Shown: piece by piece, positions 46,255 to 59,525 of the stretch | Numbering within the stretch: the stretch's first letter is position 1 | How the letters are laid out: each line of letters begins with the position of its first letter | Notes under the pieces: generated by a model | Told to the model about the DNA's origin: nothing | Seen by the model: the letters and a program-made list of their open reading frames with translations, nothing else | Database searches by the model: none | From: Enoplolaimus lenunculus | Taxonomy: Eukaryota; Nematoda; Enoplea; Enoplida; Thoracostomopsidae | Direction of reading: 5' to 3' | Assembly (NCBI GenBank): GCA_030248215.1 | Contig: JASANG010000289.1 | Coordinates: forward strand, 62,001 to 126,000 | Length of the DNA stretch: 64,000 nucleotides | Made by a program: the position numbers and the translations under genes

Positions 46255-49200
46255 ATGTAGAAAATGCGTGCTTACGCTACTGTTTGTCCCTAAAAGTTAC
46301 ATTTTTTACTAATATCGCTCAATATTCAGTAAACAAAAAGCTATTTTGTTCCACGACCATTGTCCCAATATCACCACGCATCAATATTTTATAAATTGGC
46401 TTTACACTTTAAAACGAAATAAGTCATAAGTCTTCAACAATGAAGTTTAGCAACATTCTGGATAAACAAAATATGCAAAATGGATACAATTTTAACCATA
46501 TGATCAACCCAGAAAAGTCACGTGTAAATGCCAATGAGATTAAGAGTTGCACTTACTTTGCTGTGCCTTACGCCTCCGCGCACCGTTATGCGTTGCCAAC
46601 AAAAATATACACAAAATCTATTTGACGGCGTGCACGTCGTGCGACAATTTTTAATTGACAAATTTTAACATGCCGCGCGGCGAGTATAGCGCAACACTAA
46701 CAATACCGATAATTCCGGCGTTGTATATATAACAGAAACCGAAATCTGGTTGCTTACACGTCGACCTACATGGATTTATTCCGGAATTTACTTAAATCAA
46801 GTTAAAGGGACTCCAGCAACAAATCTATTCATTTTTCAAAATTTTTGAAATTTGGTGCTCTATTTTCTTTCAAGACACATACGTTCTGGTTCCGAATAGT
46901 AACCTCCGCATCATTTATACATTAAAATAAATGACAAACACAAGCATAATATATGTGGATATATACAGCTGCATCGGGGAAAGACATTATGAATTAACGT
47001 GAAAATTTACAATTCGTTAATCAAGGGCGCATACGAGGGGGTCGACAAAATTTTCCTTCATCAATGTACAACCTTGAAAAAATTCTTATCCGACGACAGA
47101 TTTCCAACAAGTAACGCCCCTGACGTCAATAGTTTAATACAATAATCTAAAAGGAACCGCGTCAAAAATAAAACCTAATTTTACAGGCTCTATTTGATTC
47201 AAACAGCGGAGAACCTATTAAATCAATCGCTTATGCAGCAAAACGCTGAAGTAGGTAGGTACACGTTTTTAGCGTTTGTAAAATGACATTAGCCTCAAAA
47301 AATACTTCTTCGAAACCCGGAAAGTATTTTATTTCTGACACGATTCTCGAATACAACTCAACGTAATATATAACCATGAATCTATGTTCAAAACACTATT
47401 GTCGCTTGCTCAAAATCCGAATCTAAGCGCTTTCCAGTTCTGCTTTCGTTTCCCCGCAAACGAATTAACACACGTCTCAACTCAAGTTCGATTGAATGCA
47501 GACGTTCTCATAAAAAATTTATTTTTTTCAAATTGTTCACTCATCATCATACACGGAGAGTAATTTTGTTCGGGAAAGTAAACAACTGCCCCGAACACAC
47601 ATTCGAAAACAAGAATGCCGATTTTTGAACTGACACACATATTACTGTATTTTCTCTTCAAACACACAAGAGAAACATACACAATGAGGAAGATATAAAA
47701 ATAAAAATATCGCTAGGCAGTATATGTGGTGTAACTCATGAAACGGAGACAAAATAAATAAATCGGCTGTTACTAACACTGCACCGCATGACGGACGTTA
47801 CGTAACACATCAATGAACTGAACAAACTCGCACACGTACATGCGTCACTCGTGTTGATGAGGTTATCACCATGCAGAATATAGTTATTTTTCTTACTCAA
47901 CACACTGCTAACTGCCAGCCATAGTGGTGGAGAGGGTAGACACCTTGCGTCAGCCCCTGACACCGACATATATAGTCAGTATTTGAAACTTTAGATCTTT
48001 GATCGTGGCATTATACTTGTGTCAAAAAAACTTTTGATCACAAATTGTTATGCTGTGTCATGCGGCAACTCACGTGCGCTGCATTAAGGTCCAGGACGGC
48101 ATTACAACAGTCGAAAACTAAAGCGCTACCCTTAGGGTTACGCTGTAAATTTTCAGAAATGACGCAAGGCGACGCGGCGACTATAGTGTAAGGGTGGCAC
48201 TATACTCTTCGCGCGGCGCTGTCCGTCACCGTGCGTCACCCATACGGCGCCATCCGTCACTGGGTGTCACCCGTACGGCGCTGTTCGTCACCGTCCGGCA
48301 CCGTGCGTTGTCATACGCAAATTACACACGTATGAAACCGTACTGAAACGGATGGTGACGGATGGCGCCGGACGTCAACAAAAGTACAGCGCAACACTAA
48401 CTCTAAACTTTTTCACTATTTCTAGTATTTATAGACTCAAAGTTTAACCGTTCAGGTACCATACTTCAACTTACAATTTATGCGCGACATTAAAACTCGT
48501 TTAAACTATATTTAAAAAATCTGAAACTTGGTGATAATTTTTGTATTGGCAGGGGGCTGGGAAATAGAGGAGGTAGGCCAACTGGGGTGAGGTCACAGTG
48601 AGGAAGCTCGAATGTGGGTGGGGACTGCTCCGCCCACTAGGAAAACTCCAGCTATATTTACGGACAAGAGACACAATAAAAGCGAAAGAACACTGAGTAA
48701 AAATTTTCAGCATTGACAGCACGTTGTTCACTGAAAAATGGGGTTTGAAAACAAAGCAACATTCCGATGTAACATTTTTAAGTTTTTTTGCGCATATAAT
48801 TTCCAGTTTTTCTATAAAAACAATGGCCCACAAATATGATTGACACACCAGTTATCGAGTTTAGATAAAGTGTAGAAAGCAAAGAACGAAAAAATTTGGT
48901 AAATAAAGATACGTATATTACAAACAGCAAAATAAACACACACAGGTACATGGTAAGGTCTACGACAATCGTACACAATACAATGCTAAACTGGAATTTC
49001 TGCTTTTCAAGCTGCCGATTTGTGTTCGAAACTGGAAAATGACAAAATTTACCATTCTATCGTTAATTTTTATCAATTACATGCTTTCGAAAATATAAAA
49101 CTACTCTAAAGTGGAAACAGTACTAATTTATTACTAGAGATGTCCCTGTCAGGTTTCTTTTGGACCGAAGCCAGACGCAAAACACTTCAGGCGCAAATAT

Positions 49201-49871
49201 GCAATCATCGAAAATTTAAAAGATCATCATCCAAAATTAATAAGTTTTGGTATTGTTAACATTTTCTGCACCAAAACGCAGCTTTAAACAAAAAACCTGA
49301 TCATATTATATACAATGTAAGACACAAACCACTAACAATACTGGCACACATTGCAAACTTGAAATATCTAAACAAGCTAAAATCCAGCACGATTTTACCA
49401 CCCAAAATGCCTACATCAGTGTTCAAATTTAGATAAGTACAACATTATAACAAACCGCTTGCAATATTTTGCACCGGAACTCATAAACTCATCAAAAACA
49501 GACAACTGGCCAACAGTACAAGGATTAACTGAGCTACCTGCCACACAAACTTCACGCCACAATGACACAATAAATACGTTACAAAAATCTTAATACTATC
49601 AGTACGTGATTGAAGTAAATTTCGAAATAGCTGGTAATTATGTTAGCGAAACGACAACACAATATGTAATCAGAGATTGTATTTCCAGAAGTCGATATTT
49701 TTAAAAATTTAAATTCATGATTTTGGATTGATCGTTGAAGCAACAGGGCCCTAGGGATTCGCTGGGTGCTGGCTGAGGCCGAGATGACTCATGATTCTGG
49801 GGATCGTTATTTTTAAATATGCATCAACGAGCATTGATTAGCTAAAGATTTTCCGAACAGCTCCTTCCATA
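46255..49871. other. Intergenic region between the large gene and MGRN1 3' end
   Basis: No gene was found. A GC-rich fragment (about 46625-46705) and the GC-rich element at 48187-48402 are the only recognisable pieces. The remainder is AT-rich unique-looking DNA with short random frames. Confidence 0.5.
48187..48402. repeat. GC-rich MITE-like element with internal CGTCACCGTGCGTCAC tandem
   Basis: The ends GTGTAAGGGTGGCACTATAC and AAGTACAGCGCAACACTAAC are imperfect inverted repeats. The inside holds three to four degenerate tandem blocks of the form ATACGGCGCCATCCGTCAC. This is the fullest copy of the GC-rich family that recurs in fragments elsewhere in the window. Confidence 0.6.
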
Positions 49872-52800
49872 TCACACAGAAGGGTAATCACGCAAAACAC
49901 TATGTTTTCCAGTGCAAACCGGTTCGCAACCGACATCATTTCCATGCTTGCAATCATCAAAACCGATCCGCCGCCACGTTTGATTTGTGCCATCACAAGC
50001 TGAATGCTGCAACTCCTTTAAAGTTGCCGACTGGAGTTCACGATCACAGCTTTTTCCGCCCCGCAGCACAGTAGCCCTCGTTGACTCACTTTGCGAGCGT
50101 TCATTGATATTAATTGCATTCGTACTTGCATTACAACTATCATCTGAATGATACTGAAACGGGTGTCTTGTTGTACTATCTGTGGTATAACAATGTTCTT
50201 CCACGCCACGACTATGATTAGCAGCAACAGGCGCCGGGTGTTGTAACTTTTGACCAACTCCGCCACAACTATGATCATTGCTGAGGTTTTCTTCGCTTCG
50301 TCTATGATAGGGAATCCTTGCACCCTGATTACCGAAACCTGGTTTAGCATCAGCCGCAAAATCGTGAACAAATGCCACTGGAAATCTTCCCTTTCCACTC
50401 GGAGGCAACAAGTCTGAGTTGGAACTTGCCATACCAACAGCTTCGGTGTGCTCACCGCCGCGAGGTCTGTCTACCTCGTGCTCCGAATTATTCTTCATAA
50501 CATCGCAAGGCAATACTTCTTTGGTTATCACACCGTTATCATTAATCCCACCAACACGTCCGCAATTTTCGCCCGGTTCTGACGGCTCACAGCTGTTATA
50601 TCCACTAAGCCTGGCTTCATAATGACCACAGCATCGATATGTATAATCATTATGAACACTGTCCATATGTGGCTCATCATCTCTATCACCATCTGCATCA
50701 CCGCCCACATAATACCTCAGATGATCGCCGCCACAGTATCGATCACTCGCATCGGTTTCTTCACTTGTCGCGGTGGCGGCACGATACTCCGTTAAAAGAA
50801 TGTTCGGATACACAAAATCCTTTGATGTTACCGCCGGTCGGCCCTTTGAAGTTGCCAGTGGTGCCCGAGATCGAACATCAAAGACACCGCCAGCAAACGA
50901 GTGGGGCTGATCAGAGCCATCCAAATCACCACTGCCTATTATTGCCGTCTTGTTTAGTATACGAGCAGCGTCAGCACACGATAGTCTCGGTTCGGAGGCG
51001 GTTGCTTGTGGAACACCGCGATAAAACGACGATGAAGTAGCAGTTGCTACAGTTGTAGTTGCCGTGGTCGATGCAACATGGTTCACTCTTGATACGTTTG
51101 CAAATCCTGTACTCGGAACCTGAAATGTATTATAAAAGCATGTCATTAAAATAATGAGTTTAAGGCGCCACACAATTTGGATAATTTTTTGGCATCCGAT
51201 GCCGTCCGTCATCGTACTCGAATCGGCGACCAGTGAGGTTCGGCAATTCTGTACGTCAAAAAGTGACGAAGGTGCCACAGGACAACTGTAGCGTTAATGA
51301 TGCCACTATCACAATAAAATGCATACATCGGGTGATTTTCTAATTTTTCAAGCATGACGCTTAACTGAATACCAAAATGTTATGAAAGAATAAAGCTGGA
51401 AACGTTGACAATACAAAATACTTCAAACGTATTTTTCTAAGCGAAAATAAATAACCAATATGGCCCACCTGCTTTTTTAAGCCATGATCAAATGGCGAGG
51501 TATTAGGTCCTAGTTGAAAGACAGCGGGTGTCAGTACTTCCTGAATGGGAGATACAATTCGTCTAAAATAAAGATCACAACAGTCAAATAAATAATTAAT
51601 GTAGAAAACTTTATCAACAACATTACATTAAACGAAGATTCAGTGCAAATAGAGATTCTAGCAAAATGTTACTTTTTATTAAATCATTGCCTCCCAACAG
51701 GGATGTGCGGTCTCGGTTAAAAAAGGCAGACCGGGACCCAACCTACCGAGACCGAGAGTTTTGGCCAGAGTCTCTGTCAATTTTTAACCGATACCAAAAA
51801 TCAAAATATGATTTAAGTGCCTCAGCTAATAGAATTACCTCTACAAGCTAAAAAACTAAATATATACATGAAACGAAACATTCTTAATGAGCAATTAATC
51901 AGCTCCAAGTTAAATTTAAACACACGCCCGTGGACAAGTTAATTTTAAACACACGTCCGTTGAGTAGAAAAAAGTTGTTTATCGCTTTTTACTTCCTTGG
52001 TCTCGATTTGCAAACAACCGAGACTCAAAAAGCGAGACTGAGGCCTTCCAAATCCCGAGACCACCCATCCCTGCTCCTAATATACAGGATCCAAACATGC
52101 CGATCACTTGCCCTGATTTCTTTTTATGCCTTCGGCCTCGTGGCGGCGGATGAGGCGGCGTCTTTTGTCTTAGCAACTCTGAAACAGTTACATAACAAGA
52201 AATTAAATCATAAATGTACACACGTAACAGGCGAACCCTTATATCCTCTTACTTACCGCGCTAGACTGACATTTTGATCCACCTGTGTCAGTTACTTTGC
52301 TCAATTGAAAGAGCAGTGTTCAATTTAACAACACACTTAATTTTAGTCTACTGAACATAGATTTAAAAAACACATACAACCGCTGCTAAATCACTGCTTG
52401 AATTTCACCTTCCCACATCCGAATCCGACTGAAAGTGACGTAGTTGTCTCAAATCCACATCTGAATCCAAACTTTTACTACTATGTTGACATCAAAGTGC
52501 GACCGGATATATCCGGTCAATATTGGGCTCCCGTATTCCCATTTCAATTCCAGATATTTAACATTATTTAGTTAATATCAGGTATCCAGCCGAGTATTTA
52601 CGCATTCGGTTCCCTCACCCTGCCTAAGAGACACTTACGTGGATTACTCGCCAACGGCATCAACCCGCGACTGAGTGATCCTGACCGCCGATGCGAGTCA
52701 CTTGCACCGTTCAACGCTTCAATTAAAGGCACTGGTTCATAATTGCTCGTTGCTGGTGTTGTTGTTACTGTAGTTGCTGTAGTAGTATGCATTGAATTTG

Positions 52801-55800
52801 TTGTTGCTGTTACCGTTAATAACGTTGGCGCAAATGCGACAGTTGCTGCGGTCGACATATTAGCAACTAAATCTACATGTGTTCCGTCGTCGCTTGTTTC
52901 AGTCGGCTCAAAATCTCCCGTGCAGTTCTAAACATACCAATAAAAATACTTAAGTGCATATTTCGACAAAAAGTTAAACAAGATAAATTGATATTACTTA
53001 ATTTGTTTTAGTTATGTTCCCAAACGGATTTTAGCATTAACTGTATACTCAAAATTGTGAATTATTTTGATTACAGCCATTAAATAATAATTTAATAAAG
53101 TTTTGCATGCCAACATGTTAATAAAAGCCCGCATCCTCACATACCTTTAACAATATATAACCAATTACATGTGGAGGAAGAGTGCCAGGGCCCATCTTAC
53201 CATATTTACATAGGAATCCACACCATCACCAGGTTGTTTGAGATTACTGCTACTCGCAGTACCGTCGGTGATAACCGGAGCAGAAGACGTTGACAGCAGC
53301 AGTTGTTGCTGTTGTTGATTATGCATTGGAGCTGCGATGCATTTGGTTGTACGTCTGAACGCTTTTATACGCAAAAGTGCGCGGAATGGAGATCGACAAA
53401 TCGGACAATTGCTTGCCTTTAACCAAATAATTGTCTCGCTATACTGGTAGGGCGGTGCCATCCGTCGCCATACACCACAGTACAGCATCGTACGCGATTA
53501 ATTCGCATACCATACGTACTGCGCTGTGACTTACGGCGGCAATTATTACAATTTTGCAAAGTACAGTGCTACCCTACCCTAACATTGTATTATTTTCTAA
53601 ACTTAACAATCATCGCACGATAAGAGCTTTGTTTAACAGGTCAGTGTAGTACATAAACCCGTGTTGCGCAGTACGGAACTGGTCCTGAACAAAGCATGAC
53701 TACAACTTTCTAGGTAGGCATTCGCTTAATCAAGAAGATTTACGGTTAGGATTGGCATCAACGTTTTGTTTGGAACCTGTTCTGTACACGGGCAGCTGTA
53801 CATGAATAAGTATCAATAATTGCCAAATAGCATTTGGCAAATACGTTACATCAAAAACACTATTGATCCCGACTAAAATCTAAATTTTTTCGAGAGCAAT
53901 TTATGTCTTCAATCGCATGTTGTTAGATTCATGCAGAATTTGATCCCATGACCTACTGATCGCTGCGAACGCCCTCACAATCCACTGAACTATGAATCCA
54001 GTAGCAATTTCCGCCTAAATTGAACAACAATACGTGTGTAGAGACATACGTACTTTATATCGTAGCGTTTCAGCACACGGTGCAAAACAAAGGCACAAAT
54101 GACGACACGGTAAAATAAGCGTATCACGCAATTCAGACATACAAACGACACATTCGGCGTTGCCTTCATCAAAATCATCCGCAGGAACAGAATCGCCAGA
54201 AAGCTAAAATTTCACAAATGCTATGCTACACTTTGGTTGTATAATACAGCTTAAAAATTGCACATAGCTTAGATGAAATTAGAAGAATTAGAGTTGCGCT
54301 ATAATTTTCTGTACCCTACGGTTGATATGACGCGCGGCGAGTACAGCGCAACCCTAAAACTCGCGCGTAGTACGAAAGTTATTGTTTAAAACATAAAAAT
54401 TAAGCGTATGCTGTTCAAAAACTTTTTATAAAATTTACACAAATTATAACATCAAATAAGTGTGGCTAAAAGTTCAGTGTGATATTTTTCCTGAACACAT
54501 TACTACACATCAAATTTTGCGTTGCGAAATGTTTTGTGGTTAGTGTTACAAACTCACCTTGTCCGCAGTCGAATGTTTATTTTCAATCCCGTAAATTTCT
54601 TGAAGTAAAAAGCAAACGCCGTCAGTGAACAGTTTTTGCTTAACCGGTTTCAAAACGTATCCCAACGAGTCTGATGAAGGTTCAACACACGCCAGGGTCG
54701 AATGCGACTGAATATAACCTAAAATGAATCTAATAAAGAAACAAACAAGAAACATACACACAGAGAATATTTTGATACACACGGAATATTTTGATGCACA
54801 CATACACCAAAAACAAAACAACCCTTGCAAATATGACAAAAAGAACACATAACCAGACAAACGTTCGGCCGGTTGTTCGCCTTGCGAATGTACAATGTCA
54901 AGAAAGCAATAGTACTTTAAGTTACAATTTGTAAAAAATATCAAGCGTTTTGGGCACCAGTGTCCATATATCACTTTAGCATCAAAAGCGCGTGTCTCAG
55001 CGTACACATATTGTTGTGAAGGCTGCATTAGAGACATTCACAAACAAGTATTGTTGCCCAACAAGGGATTAGTTGTTTGTCATAAGTTTTACCTGTATTA
55101 TCGGCATCGTCAGTTACACAATGTATCACAACAGGAATAACATCAGAATCAATGTTAAATGTAAGCTGAAAAGCAATGTATTAAAACATATACTGGTCCA
55201 GATAACAAAGCGAATGCTAAGCTGATAAATCAAGTTTTGAGAATTTAAGACACTGATACATAACAAAACAACACAGTACGTATTGCTCTACGATTTTTCA
55301 AGCGTTTTTGCTGCACAAAAAAGTAACCCAGTTAAAATATCTGTTCACACCCAAACCGTTCATTCATAGGAAAAACAAAGCGTAAAGAAAAAATATATCA
55401 TTGACCAATAACACCACGATACCAGCCGTAGTGGGACTAAATTTATTGAGCGAAGCTCAAACACACGTAAGCTATTAAGGTAATATGCAAATTCGTTATT
55501 AGCTAATTCATTTATCGGTTTTGGAGGTTTGTAAACAAATTATTCAGATTCCTCGCACCCAAAGACCCTTCAGTCACCCTAATAATTATTGAAATAATTT
55601 AAAAAGTCGTAATTTTGCCTTGTCAATTAAGCCAATATGCAAATTAGCTATTCGCTAACTAGTCGATTATCGGTTTCGACGGTTTGTACACAATTTATTC
55701 AAATTCCTCGCAAATAAAAACACTTTAGTGTTGAAATTAGATTGTTTTTAACCTTATTAATTAGTGAAATATTATAAAAAGTCCTAATTTAGGCTTATAA

Positions 55801-58171
55801 ACTATACTAATATGCAAATTATCTATTAGCTAACCGCTAATTATCGGTTTTGGAGGTTTGTAAACAGTCTATGCAGATTCCTCGCACCCAAAAACCCTTG
55901 TAATAATCAGTGAAATAGTGTAGAAAGTCCTAACTTAGGCTCAATTAATTATGCAAATTAGCTGTAGCTAATAAACGGCTTAAAATTGTAAAACCCAATG
56001 CGAGTTTAATACCCCAGTATAACTGGCTTTCAAACAAAAAAGTTTACCAAAATCGGTTCAGCCGTTCCTGAGATTCTTTTCGGACGGATAGACGGACACC
56101 CACGCTCGGAGTTTCGCTTCGCTCAATAAATTGCGGTAAGCTAAACTACGGTCGCAGACGGAACTAAGTGCCGTAGCGATCGTGTTTTGAACCGTGGCTC
56201 TGATCGCGATCTCTCGTTTCTTGCACGCAATTGCTCGCAGACGTGATTTGTCTTGTTCGCAGTTACTTTGAGCGTAACTGCGACTACAACCTCGGTTGAT
56301 TGCTCAGTATTAAATAAATGCTACAGCTGACGTAACAGCGTCAAAATCGATTCAGCCGTCTGTGAGATTATTTTCGGACGGTCGGACCGACAGACGGACA
56401 TCCACCTTTCGACCCCAGAGTACAAAACATAAAACTCTTCGCGAAATTCCGAGCTTCGCACGGAGTTTCGCTTCGCTCAATGAATATGAAATTGTCAGTT
56501 TTAAGCTAATACAATAATTTAGTTTTGAAAAATCTTAATTTTCAGAGTACAGAACACAAATCAGTCAAATTTTACGTACTTCGTCAGATTTGAATTCTGC
56601 GGGACGGAAGACAACGTCAGAATGCAAAAACACTTGATCAGATCCAACGCCATAATGATATGTTTTCGAACAGAGATCAGGTCGCTTCGATACGTAACTG
56701 GAATTAGAAATACGTACGTGGTATTTTGAGTAATATGTATATAAAATTCTAATTCAAGGTTGCTTCGCAACCTTAGTAAGCACTATTTTCGGAACACTAA
56801 AAACACTATTATTTGTGTTTAAGTAAGTATGTTATTCAGCAAACATTATCCCCATCCAGAGTCAACGATGTATAGATAAGTAAATACAAAACAAACCAAC
56901 TAATATCCAAATACTGACAATAGTGGCGAACCGAGGAAAACGACTAAAATCATGGGTCTGAATACAAAACTGAGAAATCGATAACACCAAACAGAAATGA
57001 CTTGGAGTTTTGGGAGGGAAGCTGCAATCGCGAAAGCCTTTCAGTACACCCAACACGATAGAGCATACCGCGTTCCAGACTTGTGATCATTGACTTCCTT
57101 CGCGAAAAAATACACCGTTATAAAGCACGGTCTGTCGGAATCGAATGTAAATTCAATGGTCAGCTCGACGGCTTGGTCAGTTTCCATAGGAGATAGATTC
57201 TCGGCTTCGCGGTCTACAAACCTGGTCAAATTATAATGATTGATATCACTAAACGTTTTGCTAACACCTTTTGTGCTTCCTTGCGCATTTAAAATTGAAT
57301 TTTCTGCAAAATTCACTCCAGAATGCTCCATGATTCCATTTGTTGTTACTGTTTTTGAAATGTTTTCTTTATTCCAACCCACTACATTAGCAGAAGGCTC
57401 ATTAGACACAGTTGCTAATGAATGCTGATAACTGCTATGGTTCTGTGAGTATTTGTTCGAAACACTGTTGACAAATTTCGACGCCGCCGTCGCTTTCAGT
57501 CCACTGAAATCGATTGTTTTACCCTTTTTGGATTCAACAGCACCCTTCTTTAAAATAGGCACATTTCTGTTCTCGCTCCGTTCATCATCACAATCTTCAA
57601 TGTTTTGCTTAGTTTCATTCGATACTTCAGTCACAGCCGTTGCAATATCACGTTGAACCTCAGTCAGAAGTGCATCGGACGTCTCCAAACACTGATGCTG
57701 CCCTACTTCCGCTAGAGTTTTTTGTCGATTTTTGCTAACACCAGTCCTACTTAATTCTCTAATGTTATCAGCGCTTATCCTGTCGTTCTCGTTACATGAA
57801 TGCTTCTCGCAAATTTCTTGCCCGCCAAAATTGCAATATGGACCATTGTAACCATTACATTTCTCAACCGAATTATCCCGGCTATGCTTTTTGGCTTTAG
57901 CGTTAAAATTCTTCGATTCATTAACGGAAACGCAAGAGTTGAAATCATTTCCGCCATTTCCAGATGTGGAACCAGCGCTGTCCACCGGCGACGGCAAAGA
58001 TGATACTGGAGATATTTCTGGCGTTGTAACTGAACTTTGAGATGTTGTTGTACACCGAAGTTGATTATGCCGTTTATGGACCGCTACAAATTTGACCGAA
58101 TCCCGCCGAACATTGACAAAACATTGTAACGGTTTGGTTAAATCTGTTGACATTTGATGAGGATAAGGAAA
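49872..58171 (-). CDS. MGRN1: Mahogunin-type RING E3 ubiquitin ligase (MGRN1/RNF157), N-terminus not found
   Basis: Exons on the minus strand: 58171-57069, 56697-56634, (one not resolved), 55165-55093, 54718-54558, 54203-54054, 53416-53201, 52927-52639, 52178-52108, 51540-51469, 51119-49872 (stop), all in phase apart from the gap. Family landmarks in order: FPY, VNVRRDSVKFVAV, IEFTFDSD, YVSKRPDLCSKTYHYG, LTFNIDSDVIPVVI, VLKPVKQK, LLQEIYGIENK, the RING (ECVVC, LILPCRHLCLC, CPICRSPFRALLRI) and the tail motif NYEPVPLIEALNG. MGRN1 and RNF157 are cytosolic ligases acting on TSG101 and on transmembrane receptors. The first shown exon starts at the conserved Q|FPY junction, so exons for the myristoylated start and FASHFFMGG region lie upstream and were not found. 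Oddities: about 300 extra residues inside the first shown exon, a RING C-x3-C spacing, and a 415-residue divergent last exon. It may be the pro-orthologue of both vertebrate genes. Confidence 0.9.
51698..52073. mobile_element. hAT-like MITE in an MGRN1 intron
   Basis: The ends CAGGGATGTGCGGTCTCGG and CCGAGACCACCCATCCCTG are inverted repeats, and GGTCTC/GAGACC words recur inside, as in the element at 4886-5730. The 8-bp flanks are similar but not identical, so the duplication is decayed or the borders are off by a base. Its right end is only 35 bp from the donor of the 71-bp MGRN1 exon at 52178-52108. Confidence 0.65.
55446..56126 (-). repeat. TTGAGCGAAG-ended repeat with three satellite units, inverted copy
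   Basis: Begins TTGAGCGAAGCTCAAACACA and ends GAGTTTCGCTTCGCTCAA. Three tandem units start at the word AATATGCAAATT (55482, 55634, 55808), each with TTATCGGTTT, GGAGGTTTGTA and a CTCGCA block; unit length is about 150-175 bp. A partial end copy follows at about 56330-56482. It lies between MGRN1 exons 56697-56634 and 55165-55093, where one MGRN1 exon could not be located. Confidence 0.7.
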
Positions 58172-59525
58172 CTGAAACAAAAAATTAGCGATTATTACGT
58201 AAAGTTTAAAAGCTCGTTCTGTAAGCATATTGTGAACCATAATTAATATGGCGTTTCGAAAAGGGGTCACTCATTTGCTGGGGCGTACACTGTTGCGCAC
58301 GCTGAAACTACTTGTAGTTTCTCGTGCATCAAAGGATGGGATGTTAACAATACCAAACTAAGTATACAGACATTTTGTTCACAGGTGTACGCACCCGATT
58401 CACCAGCAAAGCAACTTTAGTTAAAACTAATATACATATTTGCTATTTAGTATCACATATAACTAGGGATGTGTCGATTAATGACCATCGGAATCGGTAA
58501 TAATCGGCGCTTCTCGCGAGTATCGGCATCTGCCGATATTTTTTGCACATAACAGTCAGTTTGAATGCTATCAGTTTCATTTCAGGATGCATATCTATGT
58601 GTATGATCAAGAAACTCCGGTTCTGTTTCCTGTAATAGCGATATTTTAGTCACAATGTGTTTGAACATGCACATGGCTTACGTCAACTGCTGTAAGTTCA
58701 AGAAAATTCAAATCATTATTCTCTCCGAACAAAAACGCTTCCGGCTGCGTTGATTCGAATTTTTCACCTCCCATCATAAATGTTGCGCCAAAGAAGTCTC
58801 CTAAAATACAGTAAGCGAACAATGTCTATTAAATTATCTACTTTAAGGTACAGCTTGATATTCCGACCTATTTACTATCCAGCAAACCCGATATCCGTAT
58901 CTGGTGCCGCCATCTGGCATAAACCTACGGGGTACCGGCTATTTTTACGTTGGTGGTTCCAAATGTCATAAAACAACGTTTTCCAAATAAGCGACGTTAA
59001 CCTTTTGCTGCTATTGAATTTTAGGGCAAGTCAAAACCCTCAACTTTTGACAAATAGCACAAAAAACGAAAAAAATCAAGCAAACATTAACATCTAATTC
59101 AATGACCATACACATTCACTAGACTTAAGTAGTTCAAACTCCACAAATTTAGGTACATGACTGTTACCTATTTTGGCCGGATATTTGTAATAAAGTCGCG
59201 GTATCGCAACATCATCATGGTTAGTCCGAGTAGTACGTGCTGAGAACCACTGACCCATGCCTTAAATCAGTTGCGCAAGAGACCAAACTCAATTTGATAT
59301 CTTTTGTTATTCCATTTTAGGAGTCATACGAAACAATCAACCGATAATCAAAGAGTAATCGCACAAGCACCTTTACATCAATAACATTGCCTTTACTGCG
59401 CTAGTTTGTACTAGCATTATACGAAGAACATTCTGCAAATTTAATTGATCAGTTGCATTTCGAGTTTTTTGTATTTAAATCCCACCAAACCACAAAAACT
59501 ACAATGCCTCTCGCGAGAAAACTGT

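Noticed and set aside
50018-50455. Second open frames opposite or shifted within the MGRN1 last exon
   Set aside because: Shadow frames of a long coding exon without any independent support.
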